Shown here: one piece after another, positions 32,388-39,728 of the stretch
How positions within the stretch are numbered: position 1 is the stretch's first letter
Layout of the letters: each line of letters begins with the position of its first letter
Source of the DNA: Corallococcus coralloides DSM 2259
Lineage (GTDB): Bacteria; Myxococcota; Myxococcia; Myxococcales; Myxococcaceae
NCBI RefSeq assembly: GCF_000255295.1
Contig: NC_017030.1
Location: 6,856,328-6,920,327, forward strand
Length of the DNA: 64,000 nucleotides
Direction: 5' to 3'
Notes under the pieces: generated by a model
What the model was told of the DNA's origin: nothing
What the model saw: only the letters and a program-made list of their open reading frames with translations
The model's database searches: none
Translations under genes and position numbers: made by a program

Positions 32388-33185
32388 CTACTCCTCACCA
32401 CGCCCTTCTCCCGTTCCACCATCCACCTCGGCGGCGACCTCAGGGCTGGACATGCTCTCGACGACCTTCGTCTCGCCCTGCACCAGGTCGTAGAAGCCCC
32501 GTTCCACATCCACCTCGGGTGAGCCGTTACGTGGGGCCTGGACGCGGATGCGCATGTCCCCGACCCGCATCCACCAAGCCCCGTCTCCCACCTGTTCGAC
32601 ATGGAGCCAGTTCTCCACGACCAGTTCCTTGAGGGCCCCCTGGTTCTCAAGGTGCACGGGGCCGGAGTCCGTCTGGACGAACAGCCTCCAGATGCCTCCC
32701 GGAACCTTCAAGCGGCGTCGGCGCCGCCGCATCGCGGTTCTTGACTCCACGGGCGGCGGCGGCACAGGGGCCGGCCAATGGGGCCATCTCGCGGGCTGGT
32801 CATCCACCAGGACGACGGACGGGTGCCGAATGGCCATGTCCCGAAGCTCGTCGTGCAACGAGCGGGGTGGTTGAGGTTCTCCAGGGCCTGGGCGGAACCG
32901 CTTCTTCATCGCCAACCAGTCGAGCTCCATCCAGTCCCAGACAGCAGCCATCACCGCCGCAGCCCCGTCGACCCCAACGAAGCTATTCACCTCCCAGCCG
33001 TGATTCACCTTGAAGCCATCCCGAAAGACCAGCGTATCCAGATACAAGATGCCTACGGCGACTCTTGCCGCGGCTGCATTGCGCACGTGCCCCCAGATCG
33101 CGTCCATGCGCTTCGCCACTTCCGTCAGGAAGGCGCGGTCGAACTCGGAGTCCCCTGCATACTCATCGATGCGCGCCAGATTCAT
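32388..33185 (-). CDS. Hypothetical protein, intact paralogue of the pseudogene at 28866
   Basis: A 265-residue protein. The N-terminal helical part (MNLARIDEYAGDSEFDRAFL) leads to a domain with KVNHGWEVNSFVG and AAAVMAAVWDWMELD, then an HPSVVLVDDQPARW strand. A basic stretch RTAMRRRRRRLKVPG near 165 precedes a beta-rich end (LWRLFVQTDSG type, WWMRVGDMRIRVQAP). The start is supported by GAGGAGC; upstream codons are excluded. No family is recognised. The duplication 3.5 kb away indicates a rapidly changing gene family, as in immunity arrays. Confidence 0.65.
   Translation of the reverse strand: MNLARIDEYAGDSEFDRAFLTEVAKRMDAIWGHVRNAAAARVAVGILYLDTLVFRDGFKVNHGWEVNSFVGVDGAAAVMAAVWDWMELDWLAMKKRFRPGPGEPQPPRSLHDELRDMAIRHPSVVLVDDQPARWPHWPAPVPPPPVESRTAMRRRRRRLKVPGGIWRLFVQTDSGPVHLENQGALKELVVENWLHVEQVGDGAWWMRVGDMRIRVQAPRNGSPEVDVERGFYDLVQGETKVVESMSSPEVAAEVDGGTGEGRGEE
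32491..32576 (-). repeat. 86-bp direct repeat, copy 2 (with 28909-28994)
   Basis: The intact-gene copy of the duplicated segment. Flanking sequence diverges faster than this core, which suggests gene conversion or selection on this part. Confidence 0.85.
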
Positions 33186-33245
33186 GGGTGCTCCTCGCAA
33201 GGCCACGGCGACCTGCCCGAACCCGACATCTGTTGGCTCCACTGT

Positions 33246-33767
33246 TCACGATTCGCATCGTGAATCTTTGAAGAACGCCGTCTCCGCATTCACCAGGCCA
33301 AGACCATGAACCGCAGGAGCCCTTTCCAACAGGCGCTCAGCGGGAAACTCCCGGCCAAGGTGGGCCAGCTCGGGGTCATCTCGCACCATCGCCCCTGTTG
33401 TTTTCGCGATCGCCGCCGCTACCAGAAGCGCGAACAGTTTCGCCCCTTCCCATCGGCCGGCTCCGACGAAGCACCACTCCCCTGTCTCCTCATCAGTCCG
33501 GTCGCCCGAAGCGTCAACAACACCTACTCCCACAATCGCGCCCTCATCAACCGACAACCAGAACCGCTTGTTTGACACGGATATCTGCTCGTCGGCCGCA
33601 ACTGGCATTGCAGGACCGATTGGCTTCCCCTGGTCCAGTTGCTGTCGAAACGCTTGAATCTCTCCAACCTTCACCCCCAGTTGATTGGCGAGCTTGGCGA
33701 TCTCCTCGTGAACCCTCCCCAAGGTCGGTCTCCGCCCGTCAATCTTCACGCCCCACTCAATCGCCAT
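33246..33767 (-). CDS. Hypothetical protein of the accessory island
   Basis: A 173-residue protein that starts MAIEWGVKIDGRRPTL after an AAGGAAAGAG site. Helices at 15-50 precede strands KRFWLSVDEGAIVGVGVVDA and a helix WEGAKLFALLVAAAIAKTTGAMV. It resembles small DUF/immunity proteins with one open-faced sheet, but no family match is claimed. It lies 60 bp before the duplicated gene, on the same strand. Confidence 0.62.
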   Translation of the reverse strand: MAIEWGVKIDGRRPTLGRVHEEIAKLANQLGVKVGEIQAFRQQLDQGKPIGPAMPVAADEQISVSNKRFWLSVDEGAIVGVGVVDASGDRTDEETGEWCFVGAGRWEGAKLFALLVAAAIAKTTGAMVRDDPELAHLGREFPAERLLERAPAVHGLGLVNAETAFFKDSRCES

Positions 33768-33921
33768 GCTCTTTCCTTGCCACCCGTGGCCCCACATCCA
33801 TGGCTGACGGCAACCCGTTCAAGAAGCATCAAGAAATGCGCAGCCAATCAGTCTCAAGGGGCGTCTCAGTCACCTGCCGCGGCTCCATCCTGTCCTGGTG
33901 GCCTACGCAGTCTCTCAGCGC

Positions 33922-34296
33922 TCACGTTGCATCAGGGTCATCCGGCCAGAGCCAACTCATTGTCGAGTCGAGCTGGCGCAGGGCCTCCAGCCAGGACCTG
34001 GCCTGTCCCTCCTCAACCCGCGCACGTGCATCCAGCAGTAGCCTTGCAATCCCATTGAGGTCCTCGCGCCAGAACCACCATGTGGGTCTCCCAGGAAGGG
34101 CGCGGACGCTCACGTCGTTCCCACCGTCGTGTGCCCTCCCGATTTTATAGAGATACCTTCGCCCTCCACACTCCAACTCTCCACGCAAGCCATAAAAGGT
34201 CCGCTCTGTCTCGATCCCATGCAGCATGAGGAAGGCCTTCACTTCATCAATGGGCGCCATCACCACTGCACCCTTCTCGATGGCCATTTCGAGCAT
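33922..34296 (-). CDS. Hypothetical protein of the accessory island
   Basis: A 124-residue protein. An alpha/beta start (VVMAPIDEVKAFLMLHGIETERTFYGLRG) is followed by strands RRYLYKIGRAH and VSVRALPGRPTWWFW, then a helical acidic end (WLEALRQLDSTMSWLWPDDPDA). The start has GAGGAAG seven bases upstream. It could be an immunity protein by size and acidity; I do not recognise it. About 150 bp without a gene separate it from the next one. Confidence 0.58.
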   Translation of the reverse strand: MLEMAIEKGAVVMAPIDEVKAFLMLHGIETERTFYGLRGELECGGRRYLYKIGRAHDGGNDVSVRALPGRPTWWFWREDLNGIARLLLDARARVEEGQARSWLEALRQLDSTMSWLWPDDPDAT

Positions 34297-34329
34297 CTCA
34301 TCACTTCCTCATTTCCGGACTCATTCGCC

Positions 34330-34587
34330 TCACTCCTCGACACGGTGCGCGGCGAATGGCGTCCAGCCCGCCGCTTCAATTTCTTCACGGCTCGCGAGCT
34401 TCGCGTCGGCCTCATCCTCCAAGGTCAGGAAGCCAGCGGTCACATCTCCCACGGTCGCCGGATCCCGCCAGCCCCACTCACACTCTTCGCAATGGAGATA
34501 GAGGGTGCCGTTCTCGAGTTCCCGCATGATGAACAGGCGCCCCTGGCCACGGCACCTGGAGCAGGTCGTATACCAATAGGCGGTCAT
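34330..34587 (-). CDS. Small zinc-ribbon protein
   Basis: An 85-residue protein with a four-Cys zinc ribbon: CSRCRGQGRLF at about 9-12 and CEECEWGW at about 33-36. An acidic helical tail (EDEADAKLASREEIEAAGW) follows. The ATG overlaps the stop of the upstream gene as ATGA, which fixes the start and shows coupling. The ribbon resembles DNA- or protein-binding knuckles, function unknown. Confidence 0.62.
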   Translation of the reverse strand: MTAYWYTTCSRCRGQGRLFIMRELENGTLYLHCEECEWGWRDPATVGDVTAGFLTLEDEADAKLASREEIEAAGWTPFAAHRVEE

Positions 34588-34871
34588 GCCCGAACTACAT
34601 GTCCTGAACGCCAACTGCAGAATGGGAAGTACGGAGGCTCTCCGCGACGCTCATCGACGTCCAGGCCCCACGTCCCCTCTTCCCGAAGCAAGGCCTGACG
34701 GGATGACTCCGGTGGCATCCCGATGCCGTCCATCTCCAGTGGGCCGCCGCAGTGCTCGCACCGATAGGCAGCCCAGTACCCGAGGCCGTCCATCGCGGAC
34801 TGCCCGCCGTACAGGTCGACCGCGCGGCCACAATCCCCACAGACGGGCTGATCCACCCGCGTTGCCGACAT
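34584..34871 (-). CDS. Small double-CxxC protein
   Basis: A 95-residue protein starting MSATRVDQP after a strong GGAGG site. Two knuckles, CGDCGRAVD near 11 and CEHCGGPLE near 37, form a zinc ribbon. The C-terminal part is acidic with aromatic residues. Its stop overlaps the ATG of the next ribbon protein, so two different ribbon proteins are made from coupled genes. An upstream extension of the frame lacks codon bias. Confidence 0.62.
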   Translation of the reverse strand: MSATRVDQPVCGDCGRAVDLYGGQSAMDGLGYWAAYRCEHCGGPLEMDGIGMPPESSRQALLREEGTWGLDVDERRGEPPYFPFCSWRSGHVVRA

Positions 34872-34977
34872 CTGTCCTCCGGAGGCCTCGCCCCGAGCCT
34901 GTCCGACGAACAGCTCCAGACTCCTCTGTGTCGCTCCGTCCCAGGCAATTCGGTTGCGCGAGCATAGGGGGTGCGCT

Positions 34978-35394
34978 TCACCAATCGATAGGAGGCCCGT
35001 CGCCATCCGCCTCCCGTATCCTGGCGATCAAATCGAAGGCCGGGTCATCCGGTGAGGAGCGCCAGTCCTTCTTCAGCTGTCCCGAGTGACTCCAGCGCCG
35101 CTCCACCACACAGACGCCGTGGAGGTAGACACAGTCCTCAATCATCGTGCCGTCAGCAAGCCAGGCACGGGAGGTCCCGTGCCACCGGTTGCGCCAGTAG
35201 AAGACCTCCTCCGCGAGCAGCCCGGACTCGTGCCAGGTGCGTTCGGGGCCTTGCCGCAAGCCATCAACGTAGAAGGTTTCCTCGATGGGGACGCCCGAGC
35301 TGGACTCTACGTAGATGGACCCTGTGAAGGGCACATCGTGGAGGAAGACCTGCTCGGCCTCCCACGTGAGATCATCGTAGGTCTTGAGTCGCAT
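34978..35394 (-). CDS. YwqK/MORN-repeat family antitoxin-like protein
   Basis: A 138-residue protein with MORN_2-type repeats of about 20 residues: EETFYVDGLRQGPERTWHESG, then LAEEVFYWRNRWHGTSRAWLADG and CVYLHGVCVVERRWSHSG. Such repeat proteins are annotated as YwqK antitoxins and occur as immunity partners in polymorphic toxin loci. It is among the upstream-most genes of the island. No ribosome site is obvious at the ATG. Confidence 0.72.
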   Translation of the reverse strand: MRLKTYDDLTWEAEQVFLHDVPFTGSIYVESSSGVPIEETFYVDGLRQGPERTWHESGLLAEEVFYWRNRWHGTSRAWLADGTMIEDCVYLHGVCVVERRWSHSGQLKKDWRSSPDDPAFDLIARIREADGDGPPIDW

Positions 35395-35423
35395 CGGGCA
35401 CGGTCGTGTCGACGCGCTGGCCC

Positions 35424-35621
35424 TCAGGCCCGCGCGGCGTCATCGTACGACACGCGCAGGCCGTCGTGCGTCACCGTGATGAACGGGCGCCCCATCCAGC
35501 CGCAGTGCGTACAGACCGCGTTCGGACCGGTCGCGGTGACCCGCACCGGCAGGTCCGACTCGCACACGGGGCACCCAGCAGGCAGGGTGTACTCTCGGGT
35601 CTGGGAGTGGACTTCGGTCAT
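35424..35621 (-). CDS. Very small zinc-ribbon protein
   Basis: A 65-residue protein starting MTEVHSQTREY with CPVCESD near 16 and CTHCGWMG near 38, a rubredoxin-like or zinc-ribbon knuckle pair. Third positions are strongly G/C, unlike most of the island, so it may belong to the core genome. A very long open frame continues upstream on this strand but is a shadow through the phosphatase gene. Function unknown. Confidence 0.55.
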   Translation of the reverse strand: MTEVHSQTREYTLPAGCPVCESDLPVRVTATGPNAVCTHCGWMGRPFITVTHDGLRVSYDDAARA

Positions 35622-35828
35622 GTCTTCAGGGGTAACGCAGCCTCCGTACGCCGCAAGGAGCCGCCCTGTTCCGCCTTCCTTGAAACATGCGACGCAGGCC
35701 TGTTCGTCTGCCTTTCCGCCACACCAGGTGCTCGCTCCCCTGCCTACCCCCGAACGCCTGATTTCTGGATGATCGTTGAACGATGAACGGTTGCGCCCCC
35801 GTCCCGAATGTCTCGGGCCGGAGGATTC

Positions 35829-37505
35829 ATGGACCGGACGAAGTTTCTTTCGCTCACTGCCCTGGCTGCCCTTTTTGTCGGGGGCTTTGCCTCGTGTGAC
35901 GCGCTCGCCCTGCCGCGTGATCCCTACCTTCAGAAGGTGGGCCCCGACACCGCCACCGTGGCGTTCCGCCTGTCTTCGAACTGCTCCAGCGCCCAGGTGC
36001 GCTATGGCGTGGGCAACACCAGCCAGACGGCCAAATCCACTGCCACCGCGAAGATCCACGCCGTGGTCCTCACCGGCCTGTCTCCTGCCACCTCCTATAC
36101 GTACTCCGTGGACGGGTGCGGTGAGACGACCCAGGCGAAGACCTTCACCACCGCCCCCGTACCCGGCACGCGGCGCGTGCACTTCGCCGCGGTGGGCGAC
36201 TTCGGTACCGGTGGCAGCGATCAGAAGAAGGTCGCCGCTTCCATGCTCACCAACAAGCCGGAGCTCTTCGTCGCCCTGGGTGACAACGCCTACGCGTCCG
36301 GCACCGAGACCGAGTTCCAGACCAACCTCTTCACCCCCATGGCCGCCCTGCTCTCGCAGGTGCCCATGTTCGCCACGCCCGGCAATCACGAGTACGTGAC
36401 CAAGGAGGCCCAGCCCTACCTGGACAACCTCTACCTGCCCACCAACAACGCGGAGGGCTCGGAGCGCTACTACTCGTTCGACTGGGGGCACGTGCACTTC
36501 GTGTCCATCGACTCGAACTGCGCCGTGGGACTGGCGTCCGCGAGCAAGTGCACGCTCGCCGCGCAGAAGGCGTTCGTGGAGAAGGACCTGGCCGCCACCA
36601 CGCAGCCGTGGAAGGTCGTCTTCTTCCACCATCCTTCGTGGTCCAGCGGCGAGCACGGCTCGCAGCTCACCATGCGCCGCCAGTTCGGCCCGCTGTTCGA
36701 GAAGTACGGCGTGGACCTGGTCCTCACCGGTCATGACCACGACTACGAGCGCAGCAAGCCCATGCTCGGTGACGCCGAGGCCGGCAAGAACGAGACGGGC
36801 ATCCCCTACCTCGTTGTCGGCGGCGGCGGCGCCACCCTGCGCGAGTTCGCCACGTCGCGCCCGTCCTGGAGCGTCATCCGCGACGACGCGGCCCACGGCT
36901 TCCTCGATGTCGAGGTCGTGGAGGGCAACCTCACCGCGAAGCTCGTGAAGACGGACGGCGGCACGCTGGACTCGTTCACCCTCTCCAAGACGCTGCCCGC
37001 GCAGCCCGAGCAGCCCCAGGGCACGCTGAACGTCGCCGTGAACAGCGCGAGCGGCGCCGCGCCCCACACGGCCTCGTTCACCGCGACGGCCTCCCAGTCC
37101 GGCGCCACCGTCACCTGGGACTTCGGTGACGGCGGCACCGCCGAAGGCCCCCAGGTCCAGCACGTCTTCGCCCAGGCCGGCACCTACACCGTGACGGCCA
37201 CGGCCTCTGTCCAGGGCTCCGCCCCGCTGACGGCCACCTCCGTGGTCACCGTGACGGCCAACGGCACCACCGACCCCGGCACGGGCGAGAACCCCGGCAC
37301 CGGCTCGGGTGAGGACCCCGGGACCACCCCGTCCGACCCCGACCCCCGCCCCGAGGTTCCGGGGACGCCCACGACGCCGGGCATCACGCCGGGGGATGAC
37401 TCGAATGGGGGCGGTGGCTGCGCCGCCGGCCCGTCCGCCGCCCTGATTCCGGCCGCAGCGGCTCTCGTGGCCGGGCTCGTGCGTCGCCGGCGCCGCGACC
37501 GCTGA
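35829..37505 (+). CDS. Secreted purple-acid-phosphatase-like metallophosphoesterase with PKD domain
   Basis: A 558-residue exported enzyme. A signal peptide precedes a fibronectin-like N-terminal domain (GLSPATSYTYSVDG). The dinuclear-metal motifs are all there: VGDFGTGG, GDNAY, GNHEY, FFHHPSW and GHDHDYER. A PKD domain (VTWDFGDGGTAEGPQVQHVF) and a Gly/Pro/Asp-rich stalk follow. The end is a Cys-containing GGGGCAAG, one hydrophobic segment and RRRRRDR, which fits the MYXO-CTERM surface-sorting type. The start has GGAGG; seven upstream codons are excluded. It would release phosphate from esters outside the cell. Confidence 0.9.
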   Translation: MDRTKFLSLTALAALFVGGFASCDALALPRDPYLQKVGPDTATVAFRLSSNCSSAQVRYGVGNTSQTAKSTATAKIHAVVLTGLSPATSYTYSVDGCGETTQAKTFTTAPVPGTRRVHFAAVGDFGTGGSDQKKVAASMLTNKPELFVALGDNAYASGTETEFQTNLFTPMAALLSQVPMFATPGNHEYVTKEAQPYLDNLYLPTNNAEGSERYYSFDWGHVHFVSIDSNCAVGLASASKCTLAAQKAFVEKDLAATTQPWKVVFFHHPSWSSGEHGSQLTMRRQFGPLFEKYGVDLVLTGHDHDYERSKPMLGDAEAGKNETGIPYLVVGGGGATLREFATSRPSWSVIRDDAAHGFLDVEVVEGNLTAKLVKTDGGTLDSFTLSKTLPAQPEQPQGTLNVAVNSASGAAPHTASFTATASQSGATVTWDFGDGGTAEGPQVQHVFAQAGTYTVTATASVQGSAPLTATSVVTVTANGTTDPGTGENPGTGSGEDPGTTPSDPDPRPEVPGTPTTPGITPGDDSNGGGGCAAGPSAALIPAAAALVAGLVRRRRRDR

Positions 37506-38201
37506 GCCCCCGGAGGCGCGGCGCGGAAACCTGTCCGACTGTCGGACAGGTTTGAGACCACCGCTGCTGGCCCCCGGGCCTCGGACCGCTGCCCGGCCGG
37601 ATCGCGGAAGCCGGTCCGACTGTCGGACAGGTTTGGGACCACCGCGGCCCCTGCCCGCGCCTGGGGCAACGGCCCCAGCCAGGCCCCGCGAACCGGTCCG
37701 ACTGTCGGACCGGTTTGAGACCAGGCCGGCGCCCGGGCCTCGGACCGCTGCCCGGCCGGATCGCGGAAGCCTGTCCGACTGTCGGACAGGTTTGGGACCA
37801 CCGCGGCCCCGGCCCCGGGCTGGGCTGCGGCTCCGACCGCGCCACGGAAGCCTGTCCGACAGTCGGACAGGTTTGGGCCCACTGCGGCCCCGACCCGCGC
37901 CTGGGGCAACTGCCCTGGTCAGGTCGCGTGAACCAGTCCGACTGTCGGACAGGTTTTGGCCCACCGCGGCCGGCCCCCCTGCCTCCGGCCCTGCCCAGCC
38001 CGGTCGCGGAAACCTGTCCGACTGTCGGACAGGTGTTTCCCCATTCCGGCGCGGAGGCGGCACGGCCTCGGAGGCCCAGGCCCGGAAAGCCCTGAAGCGG
38101 CTCCCCGACGCCTCCGGACGGCCCTTCCAGGGCATTCCGGGGGCGTCTTTTGCGTTCCCTGCTTGTCAACGCCACCCGGGGATGCAAAGGCCCCATGCGA
38201 C
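37506..38201. other. Gene-free stretch holding the palindrome array
   Basis: No gene is supported. Open frames crossing it on both strands encode only the repeats (for example LSDSRTG and CPTVGQ motifs) and are artefacts. From about 38040 to 38201 there is no repeat and nothing further was recognised apart from the leader of the RsmB-like gene. Confidence 0.7.
37527..38036. repeat. Seven-copy array of a 27-bp palindrome in about 80-bp units
   Basis: The unit core is CTGTCCGACTGTCGGACAG, extended in the first copy to AAACCTGTCCGAC-T-GTCGGACAGGTTT. Centres lie at 37540, 37621, 37703, 37780, 37861, 37943 and 38023, so spacings are 81, 82, 77, 81, 82 and 80 bp. Copy 3 changes both arms together (CCGGTCCGAC with GTCGGACCGG), keeping the symmetry. 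Copy 5 has A instead of T at the centre. The DNA between palindromes is also related (GGGACCACCGCGGCC near the left, CGCGGAAGCC near the right), so this is a diverged tandem repeat. Confidence 0.92.
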
Positions 38202-39692
38202 ATGGCCACGACTCGTAAGCCTGGACCTTCCCGCGGTGGCGCCCCCAAGTCCGGCGGGCCCCGCACGTCCCGCCCTGGCGCGCCGAAGAAGCGCAAGGAC
38301 GCCGGTGGACGCGCCGACAAACCGAAGATGAGCCGCGCCCAGCATGAACGCGCGCGCCCCAACCCCAACCGCCCCCTGCGCGAGGACCTGGTCCTCCAGG
38401 CGTGTCTGGAGGCCTATGGCGGCGTGCGCCGCGAGGGCCGCCTGTCCGACCGCGCCCTGGAGTTCGTGCTGCGCCGCAAGACGGCCCTGTACTCCACCGA
38501 GCGCCGCGCCGTGGCCGAGCGCGTCTATGCCCTCCTGCGCCGCCAGCGCACCGTGGACTTCCTCCTGGAGAAGTCACACCGGAAGTTCGACGCGCTGGAC
38601 GCCACCCGCCAGGACGTCATGCGGCTCGCCGCGTCCCGCATCCTCCACGGCGAGGACCCCACCTACGTCGCGCGCTCCAGCGGGCTCACCGGCCCGGACC
38701 TGTCCGTGCTCGACCGCCTGCCGGACGCCGCCGCGGAGCTGGACGCCCTGCCGGAAGCGAAGCGCTTCCCCATCGCCGCGTCGCTGCCGGACTTCCTCGC
38801 GGACCGCTTCAAGGCCGTCTTCGGCAAGGACGCCGCGCGCGCCGCCGAGGCCATGAACGAGCGCGCCCCGCTCATCGTCCGCGCCAACACGCTCAAGGGC
38901 GACCGCGCCCAGCTCCAGGAGCGCTTGGCCGCGGAGGACGTGGAGTCCACCAGGCCCACCGCGCTGTCCCCCTTCGGCCTCGTCATGGAGACGCGGCTCA
39001 ACCTCTTCTCCCTCCAGGACTTCAAGGACGGGGGGTTCGAGATCCAGGACGAGGGCAGCCAGCTGTTGGGCATGCTCGTGGACGCGCCGCCCACCCGCGT
39101 GGTGGACGCGTGCGCGGGCGCGGGCGGCAAGACGCTGCAGCTGGCCGCGCAGATGAAGAACCGCGGCGACCTGCACGCGCTGGACGTGGATGAAGGCCGC
39201 ATGGAGGACCTGCGCAAGCGCGCGCGCCGCGCCGGCGTGCACAACGTGCGCACGCAGCTCATCCCGCATGAAGGCCCGGACGCGGACGCCGCGCTCACGC
39301 CGCTCAAGGGCCAGGCGGACCGCGTGCTGGTGGACGCGCCGTGCAGCGGCACCGGCACCTTCCGCCGCAAGCCGGACGCGCGCTACCGCCTCTCGCCGGA
39401 GGACCTGGAGATGCACGTGGGCCGGCAGAAGGCCCTGCTCGCGCGCTTCGCCATGCTGGTGAAGCCCGGCGGCCGGCTCATCTACGGGACGTGCAGCGTG
39501 CTGCGCGAGGAGAACGAAGAGGTGGTGGAGGACTTCATCTCCAAGCACCCCGACTTCAGCGTGCGCCCCGTGGCGGAGGTGCTGGGCGCGGAGCTGGGCG
39601 GGAAGCTCGGCCCCGGCCCGTACCTGCGTCTGGCCCCGCACACCCACGGCACGGACGGCTTCTTCGGCGCCGTGCTCGTCAAGGCGAAGTAA
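38202..39692 (+). CDS. RsmB/NOP2/Sun-family rRNA cytosine methyltransferase
   Basis: A 496-residue enzyme that would make m5C in rRNA (RsmB type) using SAM. The N-terminal 55 residues are basic and unstructured. A NusB-like RNA-binding helical domain follows (LEFVLRRKTALYSTERRAVAERVYALL). The catalytic domain has DACAGAGGKTLQL, the motif IV DAPCSGTGTFRRKPD with its Cys, and motif VI GTCSVLREENE with the nucleophile Cys. The ATG at 38202 comes after the palindrome array. It could modify a site other than C967. Confidence 0.9.
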   Translation: MATTRKPGPSRGGAPKSGGPRTSRPGAPKKRKDAGGRADKPKMSRAQHERARPNPNRPLREDLVLQACLEAYGGVRREGRLSDRALEFVLRRKTALYSTERRAVAERVYALLRRQRTVDFLLEKSHRKFDALDATRQDVMRLAASRILHGEDPTYVARSSGLTGPDLSVLDRLPDAAAELDALPEAKRFPIAASLPDFLADRFKAVFGKDAARAAEAMNERAPLIVRANTLKGDRAQLQERLAAEDVESTRPTALSPFGLVMETRLNLFSLQDFKDGGFEIQDEGSQLLGMLVDAPPTRVVDACAGAGGKTLQLAAQMKNRGDLHALDVDEGRMEDLRKRARRAGVHNVRTQLIPHEGPDADAALTPLKGQADRVLVDAPCSGTGTFRRKPDARYRLSPEDLEMHVGRQKALLARFAMLVKPGGRLIYGTCSVLREENEEVVEDFISKHPDFSVRPVAEVLGAELGGKLGPGPYLRLAPHTHGTDGFFGAVLVKAK

Positions 39693-39728
39693 CCCCGCCG
39701 TCCCCCCATCCAGAAAGGCCCTCCGTCC

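Noticed and set aside
37527..38036. CRISPR array
   Set aside because: Spacing is regular, but the repeats are palindromes and the sequences between them are related to each other, unlike spacers. No cas genes are present.
35622..38135. Upstream extension of the small - strand gene at 35424 to a 903-codon frame
   Set aside because: The extension runs antisense through the phosphatase gene and through the palindrome array; only the last 65 codons have coherent CxxC protein character.
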